Part shown: in pieces, positions 33,861-44,174 of the stretch
Layout: each line of letters begins with the position of its first letter
Position numbering within the stretch: the first letter of the stretch is position 1
Assembly (NCBI GenBank): GCA_023416335.1
Contig: JAEZHY010000105.1
Span: forward strand, 1 to 55,324
Source: Pseudomonadota bacterium
GTDB lineage: Bacteria; Desulfobacterota; Syntrophobacteria; Syntrophobacterales; Syntrophobacteraceae
Direction of reading: 5' to 3'
DNA: 55,324 nucleotides
The notes under the pieces: model-generated
The model's database searches: none
Told to the model about the DNA's origin: nothing
The model's input: the letters and a program-made list of their open reading frames with translations, nothing else
Translations under genes and position numbers: made by a program

Positions 33861-36403
33861 CCTGCCGAAAGCGAAAAGCAGAAGCTCATGCCGCAGTCGT
33901 CATTCCGTTCCGCCCAGAGCGTCCCGCCATGGGCTTCGATGATGTACCTGCTTATGGGAAGTCCCATACCCATTCCCTCGGACTTGGTGGTAAAGAAGGG
34001 ATCGAAGATACAGGTCAGATTTTCCGAGTCCACACCGGGTCCCGAATCGCGAACGGCAACCACGATCCTGTCCCCGTCACTGAACGAGGTCCGGACTACC
34101 ATCCGCCGCGATGGATTCTCGGACTTTGTCATTGCATCGAACCCGTTCAGAATGAGGTTGATGAGCACCTGCTGCAGCTGGATCCGGTCGCCGGCAATTG
34201 ACGGCAGGCCGGAGGAGAGATCTGCTTCCACGGAGATCTTCTTCCTGAGAGCGTCGCTCATAAGCAGATCCAGCGTATCGGTGACGAGCGCGTTTACATC
34301 GATGGAGGTCGGTTCAAAGGCCTTTTTCTTCAAAATGGAGCGCAATCTTTTGATGACACCGCCGGCACGGACGCTGTCGCCCACGATGTCCTCCAGGGCA
34401 GCCCTGACCTCTTCCAGGTCCTGGTCTTCGCCCTCCAGGAAACGACATGCGGCCTGCGCGTTGCTCAAAATACCCGTCAGAGGCTGCCCAAGCTCATGCG
34501 CCAGGGACGACGCAAGTTCACCCATAGTGGCAACGCGCGAGACATGTGCCAGTTCGTCGCGCCGATGCTGGGCTTCCAACTCACTGCGCTTTCTGCTCGT
34601 AAAGTCATGTATCATGGCGAATATGCCTATAACCTGTCCCCGGCAGTCGAAGTTCGGTATGTAAGATACGGACAGGTAGTGCTTTTCTCCGACGTAGACC
34701 GCCTCCATTTCAAACTGGCTGTGGGAACCCGCCAGGGCCTTATCGATGTGAGAGCGTGCCGCTTCATAAGTATCCGGGCTCAGCACCTCTTCGACTTTGA
34801 GCCCCAGCATCTTCTCCGGCGGTATTCCATATCGTACCTGGTAGCCGCGATTGACGAACCGGTAGCGTTGGTCGGTATCGATGTAGGATATCTGGGCAGG
34901 GAGAGAATCGGCCATCAGGCGCAGAAGGTTTTCCGCATCCCGCAGCGCCTTTTCACCCCGCTGCCGCTGGATGAGCTTCCACATGCCGTCCAGAAGGAGG
35001 GTCATCTGCTTTATATCGGACTCGCCGTAATCAACTTCCTTGTCCGCCACGACCGCAACGGCAACGACCCGAGCCCCATCATGGATGGGAACATGCATCA
35101 CTCTTTGCAGCGGGACAGCGCCGGACGGGTATTCCTTTGACCCGTGCAAGGCACGATAGTCATTGATCACACCGGGTCTGATGTTCTTTGCGGCCTCGGC
35201 GAGGAGTTTCCTTCCGTTTGCGGCTAATTCGCCCTGATGGACGACAATCGCGCATTCCTCAGTCAAGATCCCGGGGAAAGCGTAATTTGCGAGAGGCTTT
35301 TCAGCCTCTTTCATGATGCCGAGGAACCCGAACCGGCTTCCAGTGATATTCACCAGTTCGTTCAGTACGAAGCGCGCTATTTCGTCTTCCGAGCCGCCGC
35401 TCATCTGGCTCAATTCCCAGAGTGTCTCGAGGCGCATCTCATCCAGCCTGAGCGCCTCCTCGATCCTCTTGCGCTCGATGATTTCCAGCCTGAGGGACTC
35501 ATTGGCCCTTGCAAGTTCGGCCGTCCGTTCCTCGACGCGGATTTCCAGTTGGGAGTGGGCGGCGCGAAGTGCCTCTTCCATCCGCTTTCTTATGGTGATG
35601 TCACGCGCAGTGCCGATCACCGCCGTCATTTTCCCGGTTCTAAGAGGCGTCGACCGGCACTCCAGGACCCTGTACTCACCGGATTTTGCCAGGATGCGCA
35701 CTTCCGCGGATGGAAGGATTTCCCCGTCAAGGAGCAAGTTGCCTTTACCGACAACTTCGGCAAGATCGTCGGGGTGTATGAGCGATCGAAAAGACTTTCC
35801 GACCCACTCCCGGGCCGACCAGCCCGTCACTGCTTCAAAAGCGGGATTGATTCCCAAAATCCTGCCGCTCGTCGAAATCGTGTAGATGATATCGAGAGCG
35901 CTGTCCACGAGCATCCGGTACCGTTGTTCACTTTCGGCCAGAGCGCGGTTGGCCGCTTCCAGATCGAACGTTCTCTCCCGGACACGGATCTCCAGTTCGT
36001 CCCGAGCCTTCCGAAGGGCCTTCTCCGTGCGCTTGCGTTCGATCGAATAGCGAATCGACCGCTCCAGAAGGTCCCGGCTGAGCAAGTCCTTCTGCAGGTA
36101 GTCGGCCGCTCCGGCCCTCATCGCTTCTATATCGATCCGGTAATCACCATGGCCGGTCAGTATGATGATCGCCGTATCACAGCCCCTCTGGGTCGCTTCG
36201 CGGATCAACTCGACTCCGTCACGTGCTCCCAGGCGATAATCGAGAAGACACGCTCCATAGCCGCCGGAACATACTGCCTCGAGTCCCTTTTCGTAGGTGG
36301 GCATCCATTCCACGGTGAGGATGTCCGAGAGCATGTCCTTTACCAGGAAATAGTCGTCAGGATCGTCGTCGATAAGCAGGATCTTCGAAGGGACTTCGGT
36401 CAT
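33842..36403 (-). CDS. Receiver-PAS-GAF-PAS histidine kinase
   Basis: An 853-residue soluble sensor kinase. The order is: receiver (1-125: ILLIDDDPDDYFLVKDML, phosphoacceptor in CLLDYRLGARDG), coiled coil, PAS (about 165-280), coiled coil, GAF (about 330-480: LWELSQMSGGSEDEIARF, RVMHVPIHDGARVVAVAVV), PAS (about 490-610), HisKA with SSLAHELGQPLTG, and HATPase (NLILNGFDAM, VRDSGPGV, GMGMGLPISRYIIEAHGG). An N-terminal receiver suggests it is itself a phosphorelay acceptor. ATG 36403 has AAAGGAAA upstream. Its stop codon lies in an R4 array. No partner regulator is adjacent. The ligand is not deducible. Confidence 0.88.
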   Translation of the reverse strand: MTEVPSKILLIDDDPDDYFLVKDMLSDILTVEWMPTYEKGLEAVCSGGYGACLLDYRLGARDGVELIREATQRGCDTAIIILTGHGDYRIDIEAMRAGAADYLQKDLLSRDLLERSIRYSIERKRTEKALRKARDELEIRVRERTFDLEAANRALAESEQRYRMLVDSALDIIYTISTSGRILGINPAFEAVTGWSAREWVGKSFRSLIHPDDLAEVVGKGNLLLDGEILPSAEVRILAKSGEYRVLECRSTPLRTGKMTAVIGTARDITIRKRMEEALRAAHSQLEIRVEERTAELARANESLRLEIIERKRIEEALRLDEMRLETLWELSQMSGGSEDEIARFVLNELVNITGSRFGFLGIMKEAEKPLANYAFPGILTEECAIVVHQGELAANGRKLLAEAAKNIRPGVINDYRALHGSKEYPSGAVPLQRVMHVPIHDGARVVAVAVVADKEVDYGESDIKQMTLLLDGMWKLIQRQRGEKALRDAENLLRLMADSLPAQISYIDTDQRYRFVNRGYQVRYGIPPEKMLGLKVEEVLSPDTYEAARSHIDKALAGSHSQFEMEAVYVGEKHYLSVSYIPNFDCRGQVIGIFAMIHDFTSRKRSELEAQHRRDELAHVSRVATMGELASSLAHELGQPLTGILSNAQAACRFLEGEDQDLEEVRAALEDIVGDSVRAGGVIKRLRSILKKKAFEPTSIDVNALVTDTLDLLMSDALRKKISVEADLSSGLPSIAGDRIQLQQVLINLILNGFDAMTKSENPSRRMVVRTSFSDGDRIVVAVRDSGPGVDSENLTCIFDPFFTTKSEGMGMGLPISRYIIEAHGGTLWAERNDDCGMSFCFSLSAGESVNQ

Positions 36404-36654
36404 TTGATTTCCTTTGAAATAATGAAACGTGCGCTGCCGAGGGAGCAGCACACCTGCAAATATACGGCTCGTACATTCGCCCTTTGCTTGCAGTCTTCGG
36501 CAGGAAAGCGTGCCCTTTCCGTCCGCCTCCCGGGAGGCAGGCACTACGCCGAACACTGCGGATGTCTGAGTTGACTGGAGTTCGCGGTATTGTAAACACG
36601 TTGCGGCGACAATTCCATTAAGAAACTGCATGCAACGGCCAAATAAAAAGGAAA

Positions 36655-36695
36655 GCCCCAGTCTCAGGCAAGGCGGGATGGGCTGAGGCCGGGGC
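36655..36695 (-). terminator. Terminator between treT-like gene and kinase
   Basis: Minus strand: GCCCCGGCCTCAG, 15-nt loop, CTGAGACTGGGGC, then TTTCCTTTTTATTT. The stem has one or two mismatches and a good U-rich tail. It follows the trehalose synthase gene by about 210 bp. The remaining gap, 36696-36907, shows no gene or repeat. Confidence 0.7.
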
Positions 36696-36907
36696 CACAT
36701 GAAGGAGAGTGGAGGGGTTTTAGAGGCAGTCTCAAAACTAAGTCATTAACTTATCAAATCAAATTAGTTGAATTGGGTATTTTGTCTTCAAAAAAACCCC
36801 ATGAGAAAATACTGCATTACCAGTCATGCAAAGACTTTTCAGCCCACAAAGGGTGCTGCGAAGGAGGGGATACCGACTTCCGGGAGTATGAGTCATATAG
36901 ACAAAGC

Positions 36908-38158
36908 TCAACCGATGCTATACGTCGTACTTGCCCTGTATATCAGCCGGTATATCGTTTCAAACGAATTGAGGAGATCCAGGTAGTCCTCGACGTAACG
37001 GGACATGAGGAATTTCTTCCTGACGGTTTCGCGTGCGCGCTCTCCCATTTCACGTCTCAGTTTTTCATTTTTGAGCAGCTCGACCATCCGTGCCGCAGCC
37101 TGTTCCACCGAGGAAACCAGGAAGCCGTTCACACCGTCTTCGATTTGACAGCGGATCCCTCCGGCGTTCCCCCCGATAACCGGGGTCCCCTTCCACATTG
37201 CTTCGGCAACCGTCAGTCCGAAGCCCTCACGGATTGATTTCTGCAAAATTACCGCCGACCGGCTCTGGAGAGCATTCACCAGAGCCGTGTCCTGCACGCT
37301 CAGAATAATGATGCGTTCTTCCTGCAAATCCAGTAGGGACTCATAAACCTGGGGCCCCTCGGGATCGTCCTGGGCAACGTTTCCGAGCAGGACCAGCGTG
37401 CAGTCGATTTCCTTTCTCGCTATCTTGAATGCTTCAATGACGCCTTTCGGGTCTTTCCAGAGGTCGAACCGGGAAACCTGCGCCACCAGGGGCAGGTCTG
37501 TGGGGATATTGTAATAGTTCAGCCTCTGCTCTATTTCTTCTTCGCTCAGTTCCCTGTTCTTGATTGAAAACGGGTCGATCGCCGGCATGATGAAAACGAT
37601 GGGGGTTTTCAGGTTCTGCATGTACTCCCTGGTGCTGAACACGACGGCATCGTACTTCTCGATGAAAGTTTTCAGATAGTCCCAGACCGCCCTGTCCGGC
37701 GTGGTCAGGTCCAGGTGGCATCTCCAGACCCAGGGGCCGTGTCTCCGGTAGTGGTCGATCAGCGGCAGAGGCTGAGGATCGTGGATCACCACGAAATCGT
37801 CTTCCATGCGATTTCTCATGGCATTCGCGCGAACCACATCTTCATAGATCTGCTTCTTTCTTTCGGTGAGATTTATCCTTCCGCCCTGCAGCGCATTATG
37901 CATCTTCTTGGTTATCGAAAAGAAATCCGCAGTTCCCTGCAGGGTCCGCCACTCCGTCCTGATGCCGATGTTGTTCATGAGCAGCACGAGCGAACTCAGC
38001 AGCTCCGCAACTCCGCCTCCAAGCGGAGTCGAGTTAACATGAGCCACGCAGCAGGTGCTGAGGGCTTTGGCCTTTGTGATGATCCGCTCGACAGTTTCGG
38101 CTCCGACGAATTGCGCATAATCTTCGATTGTTGTCCGGCTATGCGGATATGTCTCCAT
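36908..38158 (-). CDS. treT: GT4 glycosyltransferase, trehalose synthase TreT type
   Basis: A 416-residue cytoplasmic GT-B enzyme. The start HVNSTPLGGGVAELLSSLV is typical of trehalose glycosyltransferring synthase (TreT), which makes trehalose from NDP-glucose and glucose, reversibly. The acceptor region has VIHDPQPLPLI and WRCHLDLT; the donor domain has QVSRFDLWKDPKGVIEAF and the E-x7-E signature (EGFGLTVAE) in REGFGLTVAEAMWKGTPVIG. GGGAG precedes ATG 38158. There is no otsA, otsB or treZ nearby, so it stands alone. Trehalose as osmoprotectant or carbon reserve is inference; another disaccharide product is possible. Confidence 0.8.
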   Translation of the reverse strand: METYPHSRTTIEDYAQFVGAETVERIITKAKALSTCCVAHVNSTPLGGGVAELLSSLVLLMNNIGIRTEWRTLQGTADFFSITKKMHNALQGGRINLTERKKQIYEDVVRANAMRNRMEDDFVVIHDPQPLPLIDHYRRHGPWVWRCHLDLTTPDRAVWDYLKTFIEKYDAVVFSTREYMQNLKTPIVFIMPAIDPFSIKNRELSEEEIEQRLNYYNIPTDLPLVAQVSRFDLWKDPKGVIEAFKIARKEIDCTLVLLGNVAQDDPEGPQVYESLLDLQEERIIILSVQDTALVNALQSRSAVILQKSIREGFGLTVAEAMWKGTPVIGGNAGGIRCQIEDGVNGFLVSSVEQAAARMVELLKNEKLRREMGERARETVRKKFLMSRYVEDYLDLLNSFETIYRLIYRASTTYSIG

Positions 38159-38485
38159 GGCTCCCAGTTCTCCAGGGCAAAAGAAACGGCATCGGGCTCG
38201 GCCAGGTACAAAACGGCCGGATAAGCGTTAAGGGACTGGAAGGTCTATTAAGGATTTCGCCGGACACCTGCAAGTTTCCGAGAGTATGTCGATTAGCGAA
38301 TTTTGAGCGTCAGGTGACGCTGACCAACCTTCATCCGGGGGTGTCCCGAATACAAATAGCGGCTTCTTGACTATTTTTCTCCCATCGGCGACTATTCCAA
38401 GTTTTCGATCGGAACCCTTACTTCTTCGTCTGTGCCCTCCGCTTAGCCGGCAACACAGAAAATCCAAGTCCCGAAAAGGATTGTC
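38159..38485. promoter_or_regulatory. Divergent promoter region treT / typA
   Basis: A 327-bp gap between divergently transcribed genes that must contain both promoters. I cannot pick out convincing -35/-10 pairs, a riboswitch or a small gene. Confidence 0.4.
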
Positions 38486-40270
38486 ATGCATATTCGAAAC
38501 GACCTTCGCAATTTGGCCATTATCGCCCACGTCGATCACGGTAAAACGACCCTTGTGGATGCCATGCTGTGGCAGAGCGGAATTTTCAGAGACAACGAAC
38601 AGGTTGCCGAAAGGGTGATGGACAGCCTGGATCTGGAGCGTGAAAAGGGAATCACCATCATGGCCAAGAATACGGCCGTGGTATACAAGGACGCAAAGAT
38701 CAATATCGTCGATACTCCCGGCCACGCCGACTTTGGCGGAGAGGTGGAACGGACGCTCAATATGGTCGAAGGCGTGCTGCTGCTTGTGGACGCAACCGAA
38801 GGTCCGCTCCCGCAGACCCGTTTCGTGCTTGGGAAAGCGCTTGCCAAGGGCCTCCCTCCCATCCTGGTCATCAATAAGATCGACAGGCCCGACAGGCGTA
38901 TCAGCGAGGTCCTCGACGAAGTCTACGATCTTTTCATCGATCTGGGCGCCACGGAGGAGCAACTCGATTTTCCGGTGCTCTATACGAACGCGAAGGCGGG
39001 GATCGCCGTGACCGATCCGGAAGCGCAGGGAAAAGACCTGACTCCCCTTTTCGAAGCCATCGTAGCCTCGATCCCTGCTCCAACGTACGATCCGGAAGCT
39101 CCCCTCCAGTTCCTGGTGACCACCCTGAACCACAGCGACTATGTGGGACGAATCGCGGTCGGGAAAGTCGTGAATGGAACCTTGCGGCAGGGCCGGGAAG
39201 TCGTGCTCCTGAAGGCGGACGGGACCTCGCAGAAGGCTTCGCTCAGCCAGGTCTATACCTATGAAGGACTGAACCGGGTCGATACGGACACGGCCGGCGC
39301 CGGCGATATCGCGGCAATTGCGGGTGTGGAAGATATATTCATCGGAGACACTCTGGGCGACCCGGAAAATCCGAGGGCCCTGCCCGTCATAACCGTTGAG
39401 GAACCGACGATCTCCATGGTCTTCTCCGTGAACACCTCGCCCCTGGCGGGAAAGGAAGGCCGGTATCTCACGTCGCGCCACATCAAGGAACGCCTAGACA
39501 AGGAACTCCTCTACAATGTGAGCATCCGGGTCGAGCAGGCCGAAAATCGGGATTCCTACCGGGTCAGCGCCCGGGGGGAACTGCAATTGGCAGTCCTGGT
39601 GGAGACCATGCGGCGGGAAGGTTTTGAAATGTCCATTTCGAGGCCGAAAGTCATAACCCGTGAAATAAACGGCGAACTCTGCGAGCCTATGGAACTCGCC
39701 ATTGTGGATATTCCGGAAAAGCATATTGGGATAGTCGGTGAAATGATGAGTTCCCGCCGGGGACGCATGCTCAAGATGGTCAACAACGGCTTCGGGCGTG
39801 TGCGCCTGGAATTTGAAATCTCCTCCCGCGGACTTATCGGATTTCGAAGCCAGTTCCTGACCGATACGCGCGGAACGGGAATTCTCAATACACAGCTGCT
39901 CGGCTACAAGCCCTTCGCGGGCGAGATAACCGCCCGTCCGAACGGCGTCCTGGTCTCCGACCGCAATGGGAAAGCCGTCGCCTTCGCAATATTTCACCTG
40001 CAGCCCCGCGGCACTATTTTCGTCAATCCCGGAGACCCGGCCTATACGGGGATGATCGTGGGGGAGAATTCGCGGGCGGACGATATCTGGGTCAACATTA
40101 CCAAGGAAAAAAAGCTCACCAATATGAGGGCGTCCGGGGCAGACGAAGCCCTGAGGCTCATCCCGCCGCGCCAGTTCAGCCTGGAACAGGCAATGGAATA
40201 CATCAGCGAAGACGAACTCGTCGAAATAACCCCGTTGTCGATCCGGCTGCGGAAAGCGAATGGGAGATAA
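38486..40270 (+). CDS. typA: Ribosome-binding GTPase TypA/BipA
   Basis: A 594-residue translational GTPase, close to the 607 of E. coli BipA. G1 AHVDHGKTT (14-22), G3 [15 protein letters not shown]4 [10 protein letters not shown] and an effector region with [12 protein letters not shown] are all present, followed by EF-G-like domains III and V and the BipA C-terminal domain ([31 protein letters not shown]). It assists assembly of the large ribosomal subunit and stress adaptation. AAAAGGA before ATG 38486. An R1 hairpin lies 37 bp after the stop. Confidence 0.95.
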   Translation: MHIRNDLRNLAIIAHVDHGKTTLVDAMLWQSGIFRDNEQVAERVMDSLDLEREKGITIMAKNTAVVYKDAKINIVDTPGHADFGGEVERTLNMVEGVLLLVDATEGPLPQTRFVLGKALAKGLPPILVINKIDRPDRRISEVLDEVYDLFIDLGATEEQLDFPVLYTNAKAGIAVTDPEAQGKDLTPLFEAIVASIPAPTYDPEAPLQFLVTTLNHSDYVGRIAVGKVVNGTLRQGREVVLLKADGTSQKASLSQVYTYEGLNRVDTDTAGAGDIAAIAGVEDIFIGDTLGDPENPRALPVITVEEPTISMVFSVNTSPLAGKEGRYLTSRHIKERLDKELLYNVSIRVEQAENRDSYRVSARGELQLAVLVETMRREGFEMSISRPKVITREINGELCEPMELAIVDIPEKHIGIVGEMMSSRRGRMLKMVNNGFGRVRLEFEISSRGLIGFRSQFLTDTRGTGILNTQLLGYKPFAGEITARPNGVLVSDRNGKAVAFAIFHLQPRGTIFVNPGDPAYTGMIVGENSRADDIWVNITKEKKLTNMRASGADEALRLIPPRQFSLEQAMEYISEDELVEITPLSIRLRKANGR

Positions 40271-40306
40271 CCCATCAACCAATCCACCGGGTCAAACATT
40301 TCCGCT

Positions 40307-40332
40307 GGTTCCCAAGGTCCGCCTTGGGAACC
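40307..40332. repeat. R1 hairpin copy between typA and PAS paralogue 2
   Basis: GGTTCCCAAGG, TCCG, CCTTGGGAACC is identical to the window-end copies across the whole stem and loop, preceded by the same CCGCT and followed by a CAGGCAGGCCGG variant of their tail. It lies between convergent genes. Confidence 0.85.
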
Positions 40333-40359
40333 CAGGCAGGCCGGCTCACCGGCCCGGCA

Positions 40360-41631
40360 TCATCCCTGCCCGGCTGCCCCCTCTGTCGCCTTCCCCTTCT
40401 CCGATACATCCGTCGCCGTAAAGACGTAACCGTCTCCGGGATCGGAATTGACTGCCGCCGAACTGAGCAAAATCGGGATTACTCCGCCGTCCTTGCGTTT
40501 CCACCTGGTTTCGAAGATCTTTACTTCGCCGCTCTCCGAGGCGGCAACCCCTGTGGCGATCCGGTCGAATTCCCCTCCCGGGTCGAAGAGTATGTCCATG
40601 CCCTTGCCCGTTAGTTCCTCGATCATATAACCGGTGAGCTTTGACATCTGGTCGTTCATCCACACAAATGTATTGTTCCTGGCAAGAGCGACGCCGCTTG
40701 GGGCTGCGCGCAGGATTGTGGTCAGGATATTTTCCCTGCGCCGAAGTTCCTCCTCCATCAGTTTGCTTTCGGTTATATCGAGCCCGATCCCCCCGACATA
40801 CCTGTTCCCGGCGGTATCCCGAAACGGAAACTTGAATTTCCACCATGTGTATCGAGTACCGTCCGGCTTGGTGGTCTCCTCGATCACGTCGGCATCCAGA
40901 CCCGTCTCCAGCACGGTCCGATCGCTTTCGCTGTACCGGCGGGCCTGTTCCTCGGGGAAAAGTTCGGCATCGGTCTTGCCGTACCATCTGGAGCGCACTC
41001 CGAAGCTCTTTTCGGCCGAAGCGCTGAGATAGAGATATCGGCCATGTTCGTCCTTCATCCAGGCCGTCGTCGGACTGTTGTCCATAAACGCCCTGAACCG
41101 CTGCTCGCTTTTCTGGAGTTCCTCCTCCAGTATTTTCTGGGCCGTTATGTCCTGGGTGAGGCCGAGAAACCGCTTTGGCCTGCCCTGTTCACAGCAGACC
41201 TGTCCTATGGCCGTAATCCATTTCAGACGGCCATCCGGGGAGATGGTCCGGCAGGTGAAATCGAAGAGTCCCCCTCCTGCGATCGCACCTGCTATCGCCT
41301 GCCGACATGGCTCCCGGTCTTCGGGATGGATGATCTTGTAGAAGCGGTCATTGTCGATCGTGTCATCGGGCTCCAGCCAGAAATGCTCCTTCACCCGCCA
41401 GTTCCAATGCAGTTCGCCTTTGGGCAGATCGTGCCACCAGAGTCCCAGGCCGGTAGCCTCGATTATGAATTCAAGGTCCTCACGGCTGAATCGAAGGTCC
41501 TCGCGTCCCGTCATCCCTGCCCCATTTTCCAGTCCCGCAACCGGGCACGAGCCACTTTCGCCGTTCAGGCTCAGGCGCAAGGCATTCAGCTCGGAGATCA
41601 ACTGCTCTTTTGTTTTATCCTCATCAAGCAT
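40360..41631 (-). CDS. Three-PAS protein without output domain (paralogue 2)
   Basis: A 423-residue paralogue of the protein at 12779-14074, same strand, alike over the full length: MLDEDKTKEQLISELNALR, SREDLEFIIEATGLGLWW, FRAFMDNSPTTAWMKDE, GGIGLDITESKLMEEEL. There are three PAS/PAC units and no kinase, cyclase or DNA-binding domain. The C-terminal 12 residues (EKGKATEGAAGQG) differ from paralogue 1, so the ends diverged while the sensors stayed similar. I chose ATG 41631 by alignment with the paralogue. Two independent copies with the same architecture argue that the short form is functional and not a broken kinase. No obvious partner. Confidence 0.75.
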   Translation of the reverse strand: MLDEDKTKEQLISELNALRLSLNGESGSCPVAGLENGAGMTGREDLRFSREDLEFIIEATGLGLWWHDLPKGELHWNWRVKEHFWLEPDDTIDNDRFYKIIHPEDREPCRQAIAGAIAGGGLFDFTCRTISPDGRLKWITAIGQVCCEQGRPKRFLGLTQDITAQKILEEELQKSEQRFRAFMDNSPTTAWMKDEHGRYLYLSASAEKSFGVRSRWYGKTDAELFPEEQARRYSESDRTVLETGLDADVIEETTKPDGTRYTWWKFKFPFRDTAGNRYVGGIGLDITESKLMEEELRRRENILTTILRAAPSGVALARNNTFVWMNDQMSKLTGYMIEELTGKGMDILFDPGGEFDRIATGVAASESGEVKIFETRWKRKDGGVIPILLSSAAVNSDPGDGYVFTATDVSEKGKATEGAAGQG

Positions 41632-41887
41632 GGGTCTGCCCTTCCACAAAGTAGACGTTGCACGAAACAAAGAGGCAAGGGGCTTTATCGGCATTGTTCT
41701 GTGAGCCCTCTTTCATCGATAAACTGTGATCGTTCGGACTTATTCGTAGGGAAATAGTGAATGTACTCTTCTCCTACATATCGATTCTATTACGCAATAT
41801 GCTGGAGAGAGTATTTTGGCATGCGGAATACCCTATTACCGGGATACTGTGGTGCCCCCGGGGGACCGGCAAAGTGGGTATTCCGTG

Positions 41888-42646
41888 TCAGGAAATCCGG
41901 CCGATCAGCCGCAGCAGGCCGTCGAGGATTGTCAGCGGATGAGGTGGACAGCCGGGAATGTGAAGGTCGACGGGGATAAGGTCGTCCGCCCCGTTGTGGA
42001 CCTCGTGATGATCTTTGTAAGGGCCTCCCGAAATGGCGCACGCCCCGACGGCGATAACCAGCTTGGGAGCCGGTATAGCTTCGTATGTTTTGAGCAACCC
42101 AAGCCGCATGTTTTCCGGAACCGGGCCGGTAACCAGGATCCCGTCGGCATGTCTGGGAGAGGCCACGAATTGGATCCCGAACCGTCCCAAGTCCCACCCT
42201 ATGGTGCCGAGCACGTTCGTATCGGCTTCACACGCGTTGCACCCGCCTGCGCTCACCTGCCGCAGCTTGAGCGATCTTCCGAAAAGACGCTTTATAGCCT
42301 CTTCGGGTGCATAACCGTATTTCCGGGGTGCAGCTCCGACTATGAGATCTTCCTTGCGGGCGGCGGCCATGCTGTATTCTCTGCCGAATTCGATCGCGCC
42401 TTTGGGGCAGGCATCGGCACATTCCCGGCAGAAAAGGCAGCCGCCCAGATCGATCGAGATCTCGGACTTTTTTTGAATAGCCCCGGTCGGGCAGACCTCC
42501 AGGCATTTGCGGCAATCGTCGGGGCAGAATTCGCCGTCGATTGTCGGACGGCCTGCAAAGCGTTCGGGCAGGGCCGGAGGCGGTCCCTGCGGATAAGTCA
42601 TCGTCCGGTATTTTTGCTGTAGTCTTGCCCAAAAAACATCAAGCAT
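41888..42646 (-). CDS. Ehr small subunit: 2[4Fe-4S] ferredoxin fused to NuoB/HycG-like domain
   Basis: A 252-residue fusion. Residues 30-90 hold a ferredoxin with two 4Fe-4S motifs (FCPDDCRKCLEVCP and CLFCRECADACP). The remainder is a NuoB/HycG/EchC-type subunit with GGCNACEAD, a Cys in AVGACAISGG and IPGCPPHP for one more 4Fe-4S cluster. In group 4 hydrogenases and complex I these are separate subunits (HycF plus HycG, NuoI plus NuoB). It would carry electrons from a soluble donor to the large subunit at the cytoplasmic side of the membrane. It is the last gene of the operon, 10 bp after the large subunit. AAGGTG precedes ATG 42646. Confidence 0.88.
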   Translation of the reverse strand: MLDVFWARLQQKYRTMTYPQGPPPALPERFAGRPTIDGEFCPDDCRKCLEVCPTGAIQKKSEISIDLGGCLFCRECADACPKGAIEFGREYSMAAARKEDLIVGAAPRKYGYAPEEAIKRLFGRSLKLRQVSAGGCNACEADTNVLGTIGWDLGRFGIQFVASPRHADGILVTGPVPENMRLGLLKTYEAIPAPKLVIAVGACAISGGPYKDHHEVHNGADDLIPVDLHIPGCPPHPLTILDGLLRLIGRIS

Positions 42647-42656
42647 GAGGCACCTT

Positions 42657-44174
42657 CTAGAGATCGTGTCCGCAATACGAGAGATTGAAGCTCTTGTTGC
42701 ACAGGGGAAAATCGGATATCTGCTGCTCCCGCAGGGCGCAGGCCAGTCCGAACCAGTTGTGGAAGGAGGGATCGACCACCTTGTACGCCGCAAACTTCCC
42801 TTCGGCGTCCGTCAGGGCGACATGGCAGATCTCCCCGCGCCAGCCTTCGGTCATGGAAATCGCGATACTGTCCGGGGCAAGGGAACGCAGCTCCGAGCGC
42901 ACTTCCCCATGGGGCAGGCTCTTCAACTGTTCGCGGATGAAAGCTATCGACCTCTGTATCTCAAGCCACCGCACGAAGCCACGGGCAAAGACGTCCCCCG
43001 AATCGCAGGTGGATACCGGAATCTGTGCGAACTGAAATATGCCGAACGGCATGTCGCGGCGGATGTCGCGGTCGGCCCCGCAGGCGCGCGCGGCCGGGCC
43101 GACGAGCCCCAGGCTGTCGCACAGTTCCCTGCCGACGGCCCCGGTCCCTTCGAGCCTCGCCATGACGGAAGACGTGTTCCAGAGCAGTTCGACCGCAACC
43201 GTCAAATCCTTTTCCACCGCATCGAGGCGTTCCAGCAGTTCGTCCCGCATTCCGTCCTCCACGTCGAACCGGGTGCCGCCTGGCCGAATCAGGCCACGGC
43301 TGAAGCGGTTTCCGCAGATGAGCGCGGTCATATTGAGCACGTCACCACGGATTCGCCCGCAGTAGGATAGAGTTGGAAGATACCCGACGTCGCCGGCAAA
43401 TGCCCCGAGGTCTCCGATGTGATTGGCGACGCGTTCGAGTTCCAGGGCTATTCCACGCAGAACCTGGGCCTTTGCGGGAGCGTGCGTCCCGCTCAGGGCT
43501 TCCACGGCCCCGCAGTATGCAAGAGTATGTCCCGCTGTTGTGTCGCCCGCAAGGGTCTCCATGTAATGGATCGTCCGCGGTCCGGGGCCGCCCCGCAGCA
43601 TGCGCTCGACTCCCCGATGCTGGTATCCCAGGGAGATTTCGAGGTGAAAGACGTTTTCGCCATGGCACTGGAACCGAAAATGGCCGGGTTCGATAATGCC
43701 GGCGTGCACCGGGCCGACTGCCACTTCGTGCACCTCTTCCCCGTGGACGCGGAAGAAGTCGGTAACTCCGATTTCAGGCGGTACAGCCTGAGCGGTCCCC
43801 TGCCGGTACGGCGCATGGAACCGGATCCCTTTGAGCCACGGATGTCCCTCCGGCTTGATCGCCCACTGCTCGCAGATCTCCCGCTCAAACCAGTGCGCCT
43901 GCGGACAGTCGGGGGTAAGCGAGGGGTAGCTCTCACCGTCCAGTTCCGTATACAAAGGCAGGACCAGGGATTGCGCGTCATGGGACAATACGGCCCAGAG
44001 CCGGGTACGGCAGCTGTCGACGGGCTGAGCGAAAAGGGCGGAAATCCTCAGGCCGTGCTTGACTGCCGCGATTACATAGTCCAGGAAGTCGTCCCGCCTC
44101 ATGCGGGAGACCCTGGCTATCCCTGCAGCTTCGCCGTTGCCCATTGAAAATATACTGGATGTCGGATCCGACAT
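42657..44174 (-). CDS. Ehr large subunit (HyfG/HycE-like) without NiFe cysteines
   Basis: A 505-residue fusion of a NuoC-like domain (about 25-125: WFEREICEQWAIKPEGHP) and a NuoD/HycE-like domain (130-505: HFRFQCHGENVFHLEISLGY, HRGVERML). In NiFe hydrogenases two CxxC motifs hold the metal. Here the first is replaced: counting back from His216 of AGDTTAGH, the Cys positions are A209 and T212. The second, near the end, reads NLSYCGHDL, with Ser and Gly at the Cys positions. The protein ends there, with no cleavable maturation tail. This matches energy-converting hydrogenase-related (Ehr) complexes and rules out H2 chemistry of the usual kind. Its redox substrate is unknown. CAGGAG precedes ATG 44174. 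Confidence 0.88.
   Translation of the reverse strand: MSDPTSSIFSMGNGEAAGIARVSRMRRDDFLDYVIAAVKHGLRISALFAQPVDSCRTRLWAVLSHDAQSLVLPLYTELDGESYPSLTPDCPQAHWFEREICEQWAIKPEGHPWLKGIRFHAPYRQGTAQAVPPEIGVTDFFRVHGEEVHEVAVGPVHAGIIEPGHFRFQCHGENVFHLEISLGYQHRGVERMLRGGPGPRTIHYMETLAGDTTAGHTLAYCGAVEALSGTHAPAKAQVLRGIALELERVANHIGDLGAFAGDVGYLPTLSYCGRIRGDVLNMTALICGNRFSRGLIRPGGTRFDVEDGMRDELLERLDAVEKDLTVAVELLWNTSSVMARLEGTGAVGRELCDSLGLVGPAARACGADRDIRRDMPFGIFQFAQIPVSTCDSGDVFARGFVRWLEIQRSIAFIREQLKSLPHGEVRSELRSLAPDSIAISMTEGWRGEICHVALTDAEGKFAAYKVVDPSFHNWFGLACALREQQISDFPLCNKSFNLSYCGHDL

Noticed and set aside
38228..39481. Long minus-strand frame of 417 codons across typA
   Set aside because: It is the antisense shadow of typA; GC-rich third positions open it. 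The same holds for the long minus-strand frames over tex and over the RND pump.
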